Assembly: GCF_963678635.1 (NCBI RefSeq)
Contig: NC_087066.1
Span: forward strand, 14,430,517-14,494,516
From: Symsagittifera roscoffensis
Taxonomy: Eukaryota > Xenacoelomorpha > Acoela > Convolutidae
Direction of reading: 5' to 3'
Length of the DNA stretch: 64,000 bases
Position numbers and translations under genes: made by a program
Part shown: positions 22,350-35,399 of the stretch, in pieces
Position numbering within the stretch: the first letter of the stretch is position 1
How the letters are laid out: each line of letters opens with the position of its first letter
The notes under the pieces: model-generated
Told to the model about the DNA's origin: nothing
The model's database searches: none
Seen by the model: only the letters and a program-made list of their open reading frames with translations

Positions 22350-23990
22350 CTACTAGGTCAGTGTTTGGGATTGATGGAATCCCAAACACTGACCAGCATT
22401 TAAGATCGATGAAATTTCAAATACTGACCTAATTCGGAGATATGCTGTGCATTGTATTTCTAATCACTCACAGCCCAATGACACCAAATAATGAACTCAT
22501 TCCATATTTATTCGATATTATTCCAGTATGTGGGATTCCATCAATCCCATTTGCTGACCATTATTTAGGATCGATGGAATCGCAAATACTGAACTAATTC
22601 GGCGATATGCTGTGCGTTGTGGTGCTAATCACTCTCAATCCAATGACACCAAATAATGAACTCATTCCATATTTATTCGATATTATTCCAGTATGTGGGA
22701 TTCCATCAATCCCATTTGCTGACCAGTATTTAGGATCGATGGAATTGCAAATACTGAACTAATTCGGCGATATGCTGTGCGTTGTGGTGCTAATCACTCT
22801 CAATCCAATGACTCCAAATAATGAACTCATTCCATATTTATTCCATATTATTCCAGTTTGTGGGATTCCATCAACCCCATTTGCGGACCAATATTTGGGA
22901 TCGATGGAATCCCAAATACTGACCTAATTTGGCGATATGCTGTATGTATTGTTTCAATACACTCTCAACCCAATGACTACAATTGCTGCATTTATTCGGC
23001 ATTTTGCTTCCAAAATCAGTTTTTGGGATTGATGCAATCGCAAATACTCACCTAATTCGGAGATATGCTGTGCATTGTGTTATAAATCACTCTCAACCCA
23101 ATGACATCAAATAATGAACTCATTCCATATTTATTCCATATTATTCCAGTATGTGGGATTCCATCAATCCCATTTGCTGACCAGTATTTAGGATCGATGG
23201 AATCGCAAATACTGAACTAATTCGGCGATATGCTGTGCGTTGTGATGCTAATCACTCTCAATCCAATGACTCCAAATAATGAACTCATTCCATATTTATT
23301 CCATATTATTCCAGTTTGTGGGATTTCATCAATCCCATTTGCGGACCAATATTTGGGATCGATGGAATCCCAAATACTGACCTAATTTGGCGATATGCTG
23401 TATGTATTGTTTCAATACACTCTCAACCCAATGACTACAATTGCTGCATTTATTCGGCATTTTGCTTCCAAAATCAGTTTTTGGGATTGATGCAATTTCA
23501 AATACTGACCTAATTCGGAGATATGCTGTGCATTGTATTTCTAATCACTCACAGCCCAATGACACCAAATAATGAACTCATTCCATATTTATTCGATATT
23601 ATTCCAGTATGTGGGATTCCATCAATCCCATTTGCTGACCAGTATTTAGGATCGATGGAATCGCAAATACTGAACTAATTCGGCGATATGCTGTGCGTTG
23701 TGGTGCTAATCACTCTCAATCCAATGACTCCAAATAATGAACTCATTCCATATTTATTCCATATTATTCCAGTATGTGGGATTTCATCAATCTTATTTGC
23801 TGACCAATATTTAGGATCGATGGAATCGGAAGTACTGAATTAATTCGGCTATATGCTGTGCGTTGTGTTTTTAAACACACTTAACCCAATGTCTCTAAAT
23901 AATGGATTTATTCGGTGTTGTGTTTCCAAAACTATGGTCCCAAAATTTTTTGTTGGAATATGTAGCCCAAATGCTAGAACATGACATCCA
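22350..23990 (+). repeat. Satellite array, ~164-bp unit with ~458-bp higher-order period
   Basis: Tandem units contain CCAGTATGTGGGATTCCATC, GACCAGTATTTAGGATCGATGG, AATACTGAACTAATTCGGCG and ATATGCTGTGCGTTGTG, with starts spaced about 164 bases (for example 22527, 22691, 22855 and 23151, 23316). The block around 22858-23055 recurs almost unchanged at 23316-23513, an offset of 458 bases, so units are organised into a higher-order repeat. The apparent reading frames here are by-products of the repeats. Confidence 0.93.
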
Positions 23991-23999
23991 CCGATTTAG

Positions 24000-24524
24000 A
24001 GAACCAATTTTTTAAGATTTTTTTGTGTTTTCCGTTGACAATGGTCAAGTCCTCGCTTTTAATTTCCGCCTTGCTAAAAATAAGAATTCCAGCTCTAACT
24101 TTTAATTGTTTATTATCAATTACAGTAATGAATCCACCTACAATTTGAGGAATCCGCTTCCATTTTCGGAACCCACCTACAGTTGCAGAATCTAAAACAA
24201 CTAGCTATATTTTCTTATTGCGGAATCTGCGACTTAACAAATGTGCCGACAAAACTTACGTTACACTCATTTGTACGCGAATCCACTGAACTTTTGTAAT
24301 TGCAATCCACTTACATTTTGGAACATGTTTAAGGATTAGGTTCTGGAATCCAGGAACATACAGACACAAAATTATTAGCCTATTCAGTGTACATTTCGTC
24401 CTCGTATAGTATTTTTGGGTCCATTGGAAATAGCTCCTGCATCGCGTTTATCAAACACTGATTCAATTTAGTTAGGACTAACCTAATTCATCAAGAAAAA
24501 ACCTTATTTGAACATGTTTAGTTA
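24000..24524. other. Non-genic spacer
   Basis: No gene seen. It contains scattered GGAATCC/GGATTCC words related to 22010-22275. Confidence 0.45.
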
Positions 24525-25057
24525 TTGTTCCGACTTTTGATACGAAAGTAACGGAGTATTTGTGCTCGGGGTGGGTTGTTTTTTTCTTCAGACAAATTTC
24601 GACTTTTTAACTAGCCGTTTTTGACGGAATTTTTTTATATCATTCGAAAGCTATTGTTGTCCTGAGCTAGAATTTGAAAAGATATTTCACCTTTGATCAT
24701 TTTTCGTAAAGTTATGGGGGTTTACAGAGTGCCATTTTGGCCAATTTGGGATATTTAACGCGCGATAAATTTCGCGCTATGAACGCGTAAGCAAGATTTA
24801 ATCCGTCTTAGAAATTGTTCCAAATTGGTTGAACGAAGCTTATTTGCCATAAATGATGCGTTACAAGGAACGAAAAATATCTTTTTGTACTTTATATGGC
24901 GTTTTGGGGGATGATTTTATAAAAAAAATTTCAAATTAAAAAAAAAAATTTCATTTTATTTTATTTCATATAATGTTTTCATGTTAATACTGCTGCTTCA
25001 TAAACCTTCAAAAGCAATCGGAAAATTCAGGGCTTCGCCCGGATACGAGCAGTCTTG
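24525..25057 (+). mobile_element. F1 repeat, copy e
   Basis: Full length. It starts TTGTTCCGACTTTTGATACGAAAGT, has GTGCTCGGGGTGGG, GACTTTTTAACTAGCCG, AACGCGCGATAAATTTCGCGC, and CAGGGCTTCGCCCGG, and ends GATACGAGCAGTCTTG. Confidence 0.9.
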
Positions 25058-25785
25058 TTTGAATTCAAATATTTGATCTCATTTTTTTTCTACAACGATG
25101 GCCGTAAATCCGCTGCAAGAGCCGGTTGATGCTTTCTCTTGCAATGTTTTTTCTGAAGAGTAAAAAGCAATTTATAGTGAAAGCAAATTAATTTTAAGAT
25201 TAAGACGTCGCATTATAAGGTAAATTTTTGTAATTTTCGGTTGTTTGCAAAGTCGAATAATTGCATATTAGATTTTAAAACGACCTTCAAAAATAGGTCA
25301 CCAGAAACAAAATCGTAGATAAAATTTACTTTCAACAATTTAGATTATTAATTCTTTAAAAATATGTTTTTTGAAAACATGAACAAAAGGAAGTAATTAA
25401 AAAGTTTGAATGTATCATTTTACAACAAATTATTAAAATTATAAAAAGCGCAATGACCTCAACTAATTGACTTGCGTCTAGGACAAATATTCAAAACTGG
25501 TATATCAATTTATGATGAGATAGTTATATCCTTCAGAGTTTTTGGTTAGCCCAAACACAAAAAAAAACATGCTACTTTAAATTGTTTTAAAATCAATAAA
25601 CAAGATTAATTTATTCAAGGCTGGCTCTTAAAAAAGAAATAAGTAGAAGGTAAATAAGATAATTCTACATACATATGATTCAAAGCCCCGATTTTTTTTG
25701 TCTTACTGTTAAATATTCAATTAAATATATAAGAAACTTATCATTTTTGAGTTTACTAACTTCCATTAACCTGTCCAGTACTTAC

Positions 25786-26041
25786 CTTTTGATCTTTTCT
25801 GTAATGTAATTTTTTGTTTTTGCATGACTTTTTTCTGGTTTTCTTCAGTTGAAAGTTTTGTGTGTCCATTAAACAGTTCAAAAATTTTTAGCACAAAAAA
25901 TTTTGTAATGAGCAATTCGGCAGGAAGAATTTTGTTTTTCAAAAGAAGATCACGACATCTGTCAAAACTTTTTCTCACGATGCACACTTCTACACACCAG
26001 TTTTTCTGCCATTTGAAACGATCATCATTTTTTAGTGTAAT
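25786..26041 (-). CDS. Candidate internal exon of an unidentified gene
   Basis: An 85-codon open segment lies between good splice signals. Upstream on the minus strand is TAACGTTTTTCAGTAG (acceptor; using the second AG keeps the frame open in phase 0). Downstream is TCAAAAG|GTAAGTACT, a textbook donor (phase 1). The translation is protein-like: KNDDRFKWQKNWCVEV, then VRKSFDRCRDLLLKNK, then a Lys-rich helical tail. It shows no membrane segment, and I cannot name the family. Neighbouring exons are not evident within several kb, so it could belong to a gene with long introns or be a relic. Confidence 0.45.
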
Positions 26042-26044
26042 CTA

Positions 26045-28163
26045 CTGAAAAACGTTACCCTAATACTACGATGAGACAAAACTAAGGATTTCAATAAAAT
26101 AACACATGTCATTAACGGCAATTTATGCTTTATTATGAGATGTAAATTGAACTAGTTCCGCTAGCTATTTTGCTAAAATTATGCATTTCGCTAATCTAAA
26201 AAGAAACATTTGACCAATCAAAACCCGGTTTAAGGTCTACAATTAATTTCTAGATTTTTATAATTGCGCCAAAATGAACTCTCTGACCCAAAAAGCATAA
26301 TTTGAACAGAATTTATTAATCGCGGCAAAAACTCGAATTATACTGGTCCTGATAGCGTACAAATCAGGAGCGATGGTCTGGATATCAAATCACGATAGTC
26401 TAGAAAAAACTAGAATTCTATTCTTATAGTTCTAGAAAATGTGCAAAAGACTGTATACTTTGAAAATCTTTCGCGAAATTCAGGACATAAATCGAGGTTT
26501 TTTGACCAGAACTATAATTTGTTACACTTTATTTCTAACTAAACTCAAGGAATGATATCTCCAATTGATTAGAAATATTAGTGTTTGATGAACAAATACC
26601 ACAAGAGTATTAGTGTTTATCGAAGTGTGCATTACTTAAAAAATCTCAAAAGTGTATCTGCTGTTACCGCGCTGGACCTGCATAATTTCCTATTGCACCA
26701 GCCGCTGAAACTTTTCTCTGGTGGTCTCTAAAATTGGGAAAATTCTTTTTTTTTGGCGAAGATAATTTTGTAATGCTCATTTTTGCCCATCAAAATTATG
26801 ATTTCCTAAATAATTTTAAAGGAGTTGAGAAAATATTTCACATTGAGATAGTTTCACAGTGTGGGAGCTTTGGAAAACTTTGTCGAGTTTTTTGTTTTAA
26901 GTCAGCCATTTCAAACTTTTCGTAAAAACCCCAGCATAAAACAACTTGGCTAAAACTTCTGTGTTTTTTAGAAATAGTAAACCAGAAATAGAGGTTGTAA
27001 AATTGTATTTAAGAACCATTGGAAACAAAACTTGACCAGCAGAAATTGCCGATATTTCCCCTCCCCCAAAATACTACTGTGTTTTTAGTTCATTTATGGC
27101 AATTGATATTGCTGTTTTTGAGTGGCGGATACTAAAATTATTTCATGACCTGTTTTTTTTCCAAATCGCAATAGCTTTGTCAAATACTTCTTACAATTTT
27201 GTTCTGATCGTTCACGGGGTGAGAAAGAACTAAAGAGAACAAGGCCAAAGACTATACTTCAAGGTCCAAAACTTAAAATTGTAATAAACGCTTTAAAAAT
27301 TTATAGTAATTTACGCGTTTAGCAACAGTCCATCCCAGGGCTCGGTGTGATATTGCTCAAGCAGTTCAGCAACCGTGATATTAATGTTAAGTAAATATCT
27401 ATTACGTATTATATTCATATAACTATAATATCAAGGAAGATCCAGAAATAACGTGAAACCCTAGTTGGAATTTACAATTGAAGAAGGAATAAAAATGCAA
27501 GAGACGAAGATCTAGAAAATAATGCAATCAAATTTAAAGCTGAGTATCAAACCTCCTAGTATTAGTATAATTTTTCTTTACTATTTTGTTAATATTTTTT
27601 CCTGCTGAGCGGGGAAGGTGATACAGCTTTAGCAATAACCTTGAAGTTAATGTTATGTAAATATAAATTTTTTATTATATTTTATACCAAGGTCACTAAA
27701 GACCATTGCATACACAGCAACTGTACCATTCAGTTTCCAACTTTTTTTGCTCTGATTTAGTAACGGAAAATAGCAAAGTTCAGATCAACAACTCTTGCAT
27801 GATTTACTTTACATACGCAAGAAATCAGCCAAACTTTTCATTCATGTACCAAGATTTTTCTAATATTAACTAAATACGTAAGAATTAAAGGCAAGATTTT
27901 GCTTTCAACATGCAAGTTTCTTGCAGCATTTGAAATCCATATTCAAGGAACAAGTAGTATTTTGCTAGGTAGTAAGGCAGATGTTGCATTTTGTAACGTC
28001 TTGAAAGAATCTTACTAGATTTTGTTATATAGCCCAATTACATACAAAATATTACAAAAATTATCATTTATGCAAGATCTTCATGCAGATTTATGCAGAT
28101 AGCTCAGTCTGTTCAACTAAGGTTGTGCTATCAAAAATACATAGACTATTATGGTAATTTTTA
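26045..28163. other. Non-genic stretch
   Basis: AT-rich with short frames only. A weak exon-like piece on the minus strand near 26660-26700 (acceptor AGTTTCAG, donor GCG|GTAACA) is too short to support. No repeats of the window's main families are seen. Confidence 0.4.
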
Positions 28164-28678
28164 TTGTTCCGACTTTCGATACGAAAGTAACGGAATATTT
28201 GTGCTCGGGGTGGGTTTTTTTTCTTCAGACAAGTTCGGTTTTTTAACTAGCCATTTTTGACGGAATTTTTTAAAAATCATTCGAAAGCTATTGTTGTTTT
28301 GAGCTTAAATTTGAAAAGATATTTTACCTGTGATTATTTTTCGTAAAGTTATGAGAGTTTAAAGATTGCCATTTTGGCCATTTTGACGAATTTGGGACAA
28401 TTATTTGGGACAACAATGAGAAATTGTTCCAAAATGGTTGAAAGAAGCTTATTTGCCGTAATTGATATGTTACTAGGAGCGAAATTTATTGTTTTCTACT
28501 TTATATGGGGTGTGGGTGGATGATTTTCATAGAAAAATTTTCAAATTTTAGGAAAAAAAAAGTTTTTCATTTTATTTATTTCATTTAATTTTTTTATGTT
28601 GTTTATGTTGTTACTGCTCCATAAACGTTAAAAAGCAGTCGGAAATTTCAAGGCTTCGCCTTGATACAAGCAGTCTTG
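28164..28678 (+). mobile_element. F1 repeat, copy f (first of a head-to-tail pair)
   Basis: Starts TTGTTCCGACTTTCGATACGAAAGT and ends GATACAAGCAGTCTTG. It lacks the AACGCGCGATAT block found in other copies but has the remaining landmarks. It directly abuts copy g. Confidence 0.92.
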
Positions 28679-29193
28679 TTGTTCCGACTTTCAATACGAA
28701 AGTAACGGAATATTTGTGCTCGGGGTGGGTTTTTTTTCTTCAGTCAAATTTCGACTTTTTAACTAGCCATTTTTGACGGAATTTTTTTTTATATCATTCG
28801 AAACGCATTGTTGTCATGAGCTCAAATTTGAAAAGATATTTTACCTGTGATCATTTTTCGTAAAGTTATGGATGTTTAAAGATTGCCATTTTGGACAACA
28901 TGGGACAATTAACGCGCGATATATTTCGCGCTTTTAACGCGTAAGCGGAGAGTTAATCCGTCTTAGAAATCGTTCCAAATTGGTTGAAAGAAGCTTATTT
29001 GCCATAATTGATTTGTTTCAAGGAGCGAAATCTTCATTTTTGTACTTTATATGGCGTGTGGGGTGATGATTTTCATAAAATCATTTCATTTTGTTTTATT
29101 ACATTTAATTTTTTAATGTTATTACTGCTCCATAAACCTTAAAAGGCAGTCGGAACATTCAGGGCTTCGCCCTGACTGATACGAGCAGTCTTG
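28679..29193 (+). mobile_element. F1 repeat, copy g (second of a head-to-tail pair)
   Basis: Begins immediately after copy f with TTGTTCCGACTTTCAATACGAAAGT and ends GATACGAGCAGTCTTG. It carries the intact 3' hairpin CAGGGCTTCGCCCTG and the internal AACGCGCGATATATTTCGCGC. The junction fixes both ends of the family: ...CAGTCTTG|TTGTTCCG... Confidence 0.93.
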
Positions 29194-29389
29194 TTTCTTT
29201 TTTAAAAACGTTAGGTTAATTTTATGTTAGCACAGTTGAGAATTAGGGACATTTAAGAACAGTAAAAATGCCTTCAAAATGCCGATTTTTTTTGTTGTTT
29301 TTCCAGTCAAATCTTGTAAAGTTTTTATAAGATTTGCATTCTCATTATGACCTACGCGACGAACTGAATATGCATGTTCATAGAGATTT

Positions 29390-29589
29390 NNNNNNNNNNN
29401 NNNNNNNNNNNNNNNNNNNNNNNNNNNNNNNNNNNNNNNNNNNNNNNNNNNNNNNNNNNNNNNNNNNNNNNNNNNNNNNNNNNNNNNNNNNNNNNNNNNN
29501 NNNNNNNNNNNNNNNNNNNNNNNNNNNNNNNNNNNNNNNNNNNNNNNNNNNNNNNNNNNNNNNNNNNNNNNNNNNNNNNNNNNNNNNNN
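29390..29589. other. Assembly gap (200 N)
   Basis: Exactly 200 undetermined bases, probably a placeholder length. It falls inside the gag N-terminal region of the decayed BEL/Pao, just after two tandem F1 copies, so repeat content is a plausible reason for the gap. Confidence 0.99.
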
Positions 29590-32500
29590 AAAACTGATTA
29601 AGGCAAAAATTGTGGAACATGAGCATAGAGATGATGAATTCGAGATTGATCTGGTCATGAATAAAATTGTTTTGCCATCAAGCAGCACTAACAAGGTTTC
29701 CCTTCTGACCCGAACGAAAAACTGGGTGGAAATCGCCATCGAGAATCAGTCAGATCAAGCGACGACTTGTATAAATGTAGCTCCTCAAATTGATTAACAA
29801 CCACACAACAATGTCAATTTGGTTGCATCTTCTACCTTACCGGTCACAACTTATCCGGAAAGTACTTCCTTCTTGGGTCCAACATGTTTCAACACAAAAG
29901 TTGCTCTCACATCAGCGTCAGCTGAACACCTCACCGCCCACTATTCTGGTACACTGCTTCCATCGCACTACCGCTTATTCAACATTTTTTTCGTCAAAAG
30001 CAGGAATATCATTGGAAGCTTTGCCTTTGACAGCTCCAATCACCTGTATATATGCCATCTTAGCCGTTGAACGTACTTTCACGTAACTCTCCGCACTCAA
30101 GTCTCGCTCACGCAACATGCTTCGCATTGGCACAACCGACAATTACTTGTCCACATTTGGGTCATTGCATACCGAATATGACTAAATGGAGACTTGCTCC
30201 CTCATTATCTGCATTTTGTTGTGTTGCTAATACTTGTGCACCACAGTTGGGACTTTTTCACACCAATAATGCAGCTATCCGCTTCAAATAATTCAAACAA
30301 CGCTGGTGGAACTGTTTACTACAACCCACCAATGAAGGCCAACCAGTACAACCTTTGCCACAAGCATTTCATTATGTGTATAGCGCGCCGGCTTTTGTAA
30401 CATCAATACTACGGCAGCCGCATCATTTTGCTTCTTCCTCGTATCAATCATCTTCTGATCCGATAACAGTATAGGATTTAAAAGACGTCTCAACCGTTAC
30501 TCGATAGGATCTAATACCGCATGAGAACTTGCCCGATACAATGGAGACCCACTCCAGTCGTACCAACGGGTTGGGCAACTTAGAAGTGCTGTGGACTCAC
30601 AAAACATGTCCGATGATGTTACATTAATATACCTGAAAACTTTAGTCATCGGTAAAGTAAAAACTGCAATAGTTCAATTCACATATAGCGGTGTAATGTA
30701 CAAGGATGCTCTGATGAAACTTGGGCAAAAACTTGGTCAACCACAACTAGTCGATCGTGCATATCTGGATAAGTTTAAAAACAAACCGCTCAATAAGATT
30801 TATAACTCCGATAGCATCACAAGCTTTGCTTCCATGCTATAAAGTATCGTCGGTTTGTTTTAATCCTGTTCATACATCGCCGACCTCGAAGGTGCAACAC
30901 TTCTTGATAAAGTCATCGAGAAGCTTCCACCCAGTATGAAAGAGTCTTGGTCGCCCCACACCGTTAAGCGGGATCTACACGCTCCATCTTCAGTAGATTC
31001 CAACGATTGGCTCGAAGACAAAGCCGACGCGCATGGGTGCATGCGTTCCTCTCGTAAACCGGAAGATAACTCTTCACGAACAAAGACAGCCGCTCAAACT
31101 TTTCCGCAAAACCGCATATAAAAAGCGAGACAAACCCTCAGTACAGTCCCTGTCTGCAACGTAAAGGCAAGCGTCTTCAAAGAACAAAACTCCAATTCAA
31201 CGCGCAAAATTCTGCGCAGAGAGCAAGTTTTGTTTTTCTTGCCTTGAAAAAATCATATGTTTAGGAAATGCCCTAAGCCGAAAACATGTCCCAAACCCGA
31301 ACGCAACAGCACGCGCCTTATGTTATTGCATTGAGCTGAGTGCATCTTTCCAGCACGTAATCCAGAAAAAAGTTCATCTGGCAGTAAACTCGCCGTAACT
31401 AAAAATATTCCTGCAGTTAGAACACAATCAAAGCCGATCGCACAAAATTCCACTTGTGCTATAGCATTATTGATTGTTAAAGGCCTAATGCCTATCATAA
31501 GTCTATCCATTTCATCCAGTACTTATGAAACTAATGCATTCGTGTTATGGGACTCAGCTTGAAGTAATTTTTGTTTGTCATCTGATCTCGCAGTAGACTT
31601 AACCTGACAGGTGACAAAATTGAATTAACTGTAAATGGATTCAATTCCACCGATGTTTTTGTCTCAGAACAAAATGACTCAACGGTCACATCTGAAATTA
31701 ATCCCTGAACATCTTTTCTGTCTACACTCATGTCAAAGATGACATTAATAAGGGATTAGATAAAAGCAAGGATTTCCAAATTGCAAGAGAATTTTCATCA
31801 CTCGGAAGCTGTTAATCCCGCCAAATACCGATATGCAGATGTAAATATTATATTAGGTCAAGATTTCAATGTTTATGTCCGTCCTCTCGAATACTGTCAG
31901 GATAAAAGTCAAAAAGCTCCTTTCGCCGTTCGTCTTCCCATCGGATGGGTCTTAATTGGTCCTCATCTTTCCTCCAGTGATCTAATCTCCACATGATTAA
32001 AAGGTGATTTCGGTGATGTTAGTTTAGTTGAGTGGTCAAATCCTGGTAAGAACTTGAATCACACGGTCGGTGCCTACAAACACGTAGACGCTAGGTCCTC
32101 AGCTAATAAGGGGGCGAATCAAATCCTTGAGTCAACTATCATACACGATGGTCATAGATACTCCGTCGGCGTTCTTTGGGTGAAGACAACTCAGAGTTAC
32201 CAAACAATTATTATTCTGCGTTGGCTCAAATAAAGTCTTTGGAAATACGTTTGGACAATGACGAAACATTTAGAGGTCATACGCAAGCATAACTCGTGAC
32301 GATCATGAAAAAGGGTATGTAACCAAAGTTAATACCCACGGCCCCAGAAACCGTTCCGCGAGGGCATGATTTCTTCCTCACCAACCGGTGATTAACCCCA
32401 ACAAGCTGGGAAAAGTTTGTTGCGTCCTAAATGAAGCATCCAAGGTTCATGGGTCTTCCCTTAATAAAACTCTTCTGGTTGGTCCAGGTTGCTTCAAAAC

Positions 32501-34638
32501 CTTCTAGCTGATCTAATGAGGTTCCGTCAGCACAAGTATGCTGTATTTGATGATAAAGAAATGATGTTTCTTCAAGTTCGTGTGCTTGCAGTTGATCAAC
32601 CATCACTGCGATTCGTGTGGCGGGAGGATACCACAACCGATGTGGTAACGTACCAATATACCCGACATATCTTAGGAGCTCGGGAACTCCGCCACATGTG
32701 GTAATTTCGCACTTCAGAAATCCGCTCGTGACAGTCAATTCTTTTTTCCAGAAGCAGCTTCTGCAGTGATGCAAAATTTCTGTATGGAAGATTACTTTGA
32801 CCCGTTCAAACATCCTGATAAAGCTTTGAAATTAAGTAAAGACCTTATAAAACTTCTTGAATTGGGAGATATCAAATTGACAAATTTGTAAGCATTGTAC
32901 TTATTATGCAAAAAGAATTAAGTACAACAAGTTACGAATTAAGTTAGGTCAAAAAAATTTTAGGCAGTGAAGATAAAGCACCATATGTACTAGGTTTACA
33001 ATGCGAACGCCTACATGCTACATTAGTTATCAGCCGATATATCGAGAATTGAAAACAATGTTACACAGCGCAGGTTCCTTAGCTTTATCTCCCCAGTCTT
33101 CGCCCCCATTGGGTTGGCCGCGACTGTGAGAGCACGTCTCCTCTCGAAAGAAATTTGGACAATCAGTGATCAACAGTGGGATGACCCCCTTTATGTAAAC
33201 TTGACTGAAAAGTTCTTCAAATGGCATTCCAACCTACCTATATTAGGTCAGCTAACAATTCCGCGCTGCTATTTTCCATCTGCATTTGACAAAAATGAAT
33301 TACATATGTTTGGCGATAGTTTGCTAGAAGTCTTATGTGCAGTTGGGTTAATTCTTGCGCGCACTTTAGAAACTTAAGAGACTAAACTCTCCTCCATTCT
33401 GGGTAAAGCGCTTTGTCTATCCTTAAATAGAATTGCAAGCTGCCTTATTGGCCATACACCTCAAAGAGGATATTATGAAAGCTTTTATCATTCCGATAAA
33501 CGATGACTTCATGTAGACAGACAGCACCACCGCCGTGCTCCAGTGGCTCCATTCGTCATCGAAGCAACCAGCTTTTGTCTCAAACCGAGTAGGCGAAACT
33601 CTTGAAGTTCCCACCGTAAGTGTTTGGTACCATGCCGAAACTGCGATTAATCCCGCAGACACGAACAGCTGAGGCATTGCCGTCGAAGCTTTAAAAGACA
33701 GCAGCTGGACCCAAGGTCCAAGATTTCTAAGAACCCGTGACTGGCCTTTTTGTCCGAATGTTGAGGTAGTCACCAAAATATGACTCAAATGTCCTGTTGA
33801 CGATGTAATTGACACCAGATGAAATTTCGTTGCAAGCCCAGTACCAATCAAACCCGTCGTCAATTGGACTCAAAACAGTTCTTTTGTTAAGCTGTTACGC
33901 ACCGTAGCCTTCATCCTCTGATAAAATCCTAAGTTCTGTCATTTCTGCGAAGGAACACTTAGAAGTTTCGATCCCTCTGAGCTCGAAAAAGTAGAAATTG
34001 AAACTTTTGCTTTCTCACAAAAAGCAGCATTCGCGTCAGAATTCAAATTACTAATTTCTGAGAAAAATGTGAAAAGTTTAAGTCATATTGCAACACTCTC
34101 CCCTTTTATCGGTCCTGGTGGTCAATAGCCTTCTTTGTGTAATCAAAATTAGATTGAAACATCCCATCATTTTTGATGGTTGTCAACTCTCAGTGAAATC
34201 AATTGTAAATCATCTGCACCGCATCATGAGCGTCAGTCTATGGACTATCTACATTCCGTCATCCACTTGGATTATGCCATCATAAAATTAAGTTCCTACT
34301 TCGAAACATTGAATTTTATTGCGTGATTTATCGTAAGCGCAAGGTGAAAACTGTCACACCGTTAATGTCTGAACTGCCAGTCGAGAGTTTAGGATACCGC
34401 CAGGCGCCTTTCAGTAACTGCGGCCTAGACTAATTTGAAACCTTTTCTGTAACCGTTCGCCGGAGTTTCGACAAACTTTGGATAATTTTTGTTTACTTGT
34501 TTGACCACAAGAGCCATCCGCATAGAAGTCTTTCCGTCAATGGACTCTACCTCTTGCGTAATGGGAGTGGAAAGGTTCTTTGCTAGACGTGGAACCCATC
34601 ATTAATTTGTTCTCACAAGGGAACGAACTTGTCGGCGC

Positions 34639-34660
34639 AGAGAGAGAGAGAGAGAGAGAG
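34639..34660 (+). repeat. (GA)n microsatellite inside dead integrase
   Basis: An AGAGAG tract directly follows the codons matching the GTNFVGAE part of the integrase core. The sequence up to about 34740 does not read as integrase, so expansion or insertion has disrupted the catalytic core. Confidence 0.9.
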
Positions 34661-35340
34661 CTTCCTCTGTGCACGCGAGCGTAGAATGACCTCGCACCCG
34701 CCCTTCTACTACGTAACTGTAGGTATAGAATGAAGTAAAACCCTCCATCAGCGCCACACCATGGTGGCTCGTGGGAATGGCTTGTACGTAGTTTCAAAAA
34801 AAGTTCTACTCGATGCTCACACCTCCTAAATTGGCTGCAGAAGTTCTTCAGACAACTTTCTGCCCTGTTGAACAGTCTTCCTACATCTGTTAACATTGAC
34901 CCAAATGAACTTGAAACACTTACACCTAACCATTTCTTAGTTGGACAGTATTCAGTGAGTTTTTCTTCATTAGCGACAAATGATTATTTTGACCACCGCA
35001 ACCGCTACCACCGCGCAGAAGCATATGCCAACGCCATCTGGACTCGATGGTTACGAGAGTATGTATCTTCTCTCAACAATCGCCGTAAGTGGCACACACC
35101 TGCCGAACAAGACCTCAGTCCGGAGACCTTGTTTGGATTGTAGAGGAAAGAAGCCCCCGCTGATACTACCCACTAGCACGTGTGAATTTGGGCAGAATTA
35201 TGATCACCCGCTCCTCATTCCAAAAAACCGCTGCAGGAGAAGTAGGTCGTCCTCTTGTAAAGCTCGTTCGAATGTAAGTGTGAAAATCAAATGTAAACTG
35301 GAACTATAAATGCAGTGAAACCAAAGCCAAATCAGAACAC

Positions 35341-35395
35341 GGGGACGAGCGGTCTAAACTAAAGTCCACATCTAGTTCGAGCCCCACCCTTGGCG
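35341..35395 (+). pseudogene. tRNA-like relic behind BEL/Pao copy
   Basis: GGGGACGAGCGGTCTAAACT resembles the 5' part and A box of a Leu/Ser-type tRNA. TCTAGTTCGAGCCCCACC is a B-box match, with GGGG at the left able to pair with CCCC. The anticodon arm is missing or shortened. It begins about 30 bases after the end of the dead integrase. Confidence 0.35.
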
Positions 35396-35399
35396 TAGG

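Larger units (their letters stand above)
29290..35309 (+). pseudogene. Decayed BEL/Pao LTR retrotransposon gag-pol
   Basis: Pieces of one BEL/Pao polyprotein appear in the correct order but in shifting frames. They are a gag N-terminal region on both sides of the N gap (to about 29800); the DUF1759-like gag domain (30590-30840, with SGVMYKDALMKL); CCHC knuckle remnants (about 31200-31300); the protease/DUF1758 region (31540-31990, RYADVNIILGQDF, LPIGWVLIGP); reverse transcriptase (32340-33110); an RNase H-like region (33290-33650, retaining TDSTT); the integrase zinc-binding part (34060-34440); and the integrase core and C-terminal part (34440-35300, TPNHFLVGQ, WTRWLREYV). Many frameshifts and stops make it non-functional. 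It aligns along its length with the fresher copy at 59409-64000 and the fragment at 56591-57166. Confidence 0.93.

Noticed and set aside
22858-23513. Two nearly identical 65-codon reading frames
   Set aside because: They are the same satellite unit read twice. The similarity is at the DNA level and follows the 458-base period.
34537-34896. 119-codon minus-strand frame
   Set aside because: It is antisense to the decayed BEL/Pao integrase and includes the GA microsatellite.
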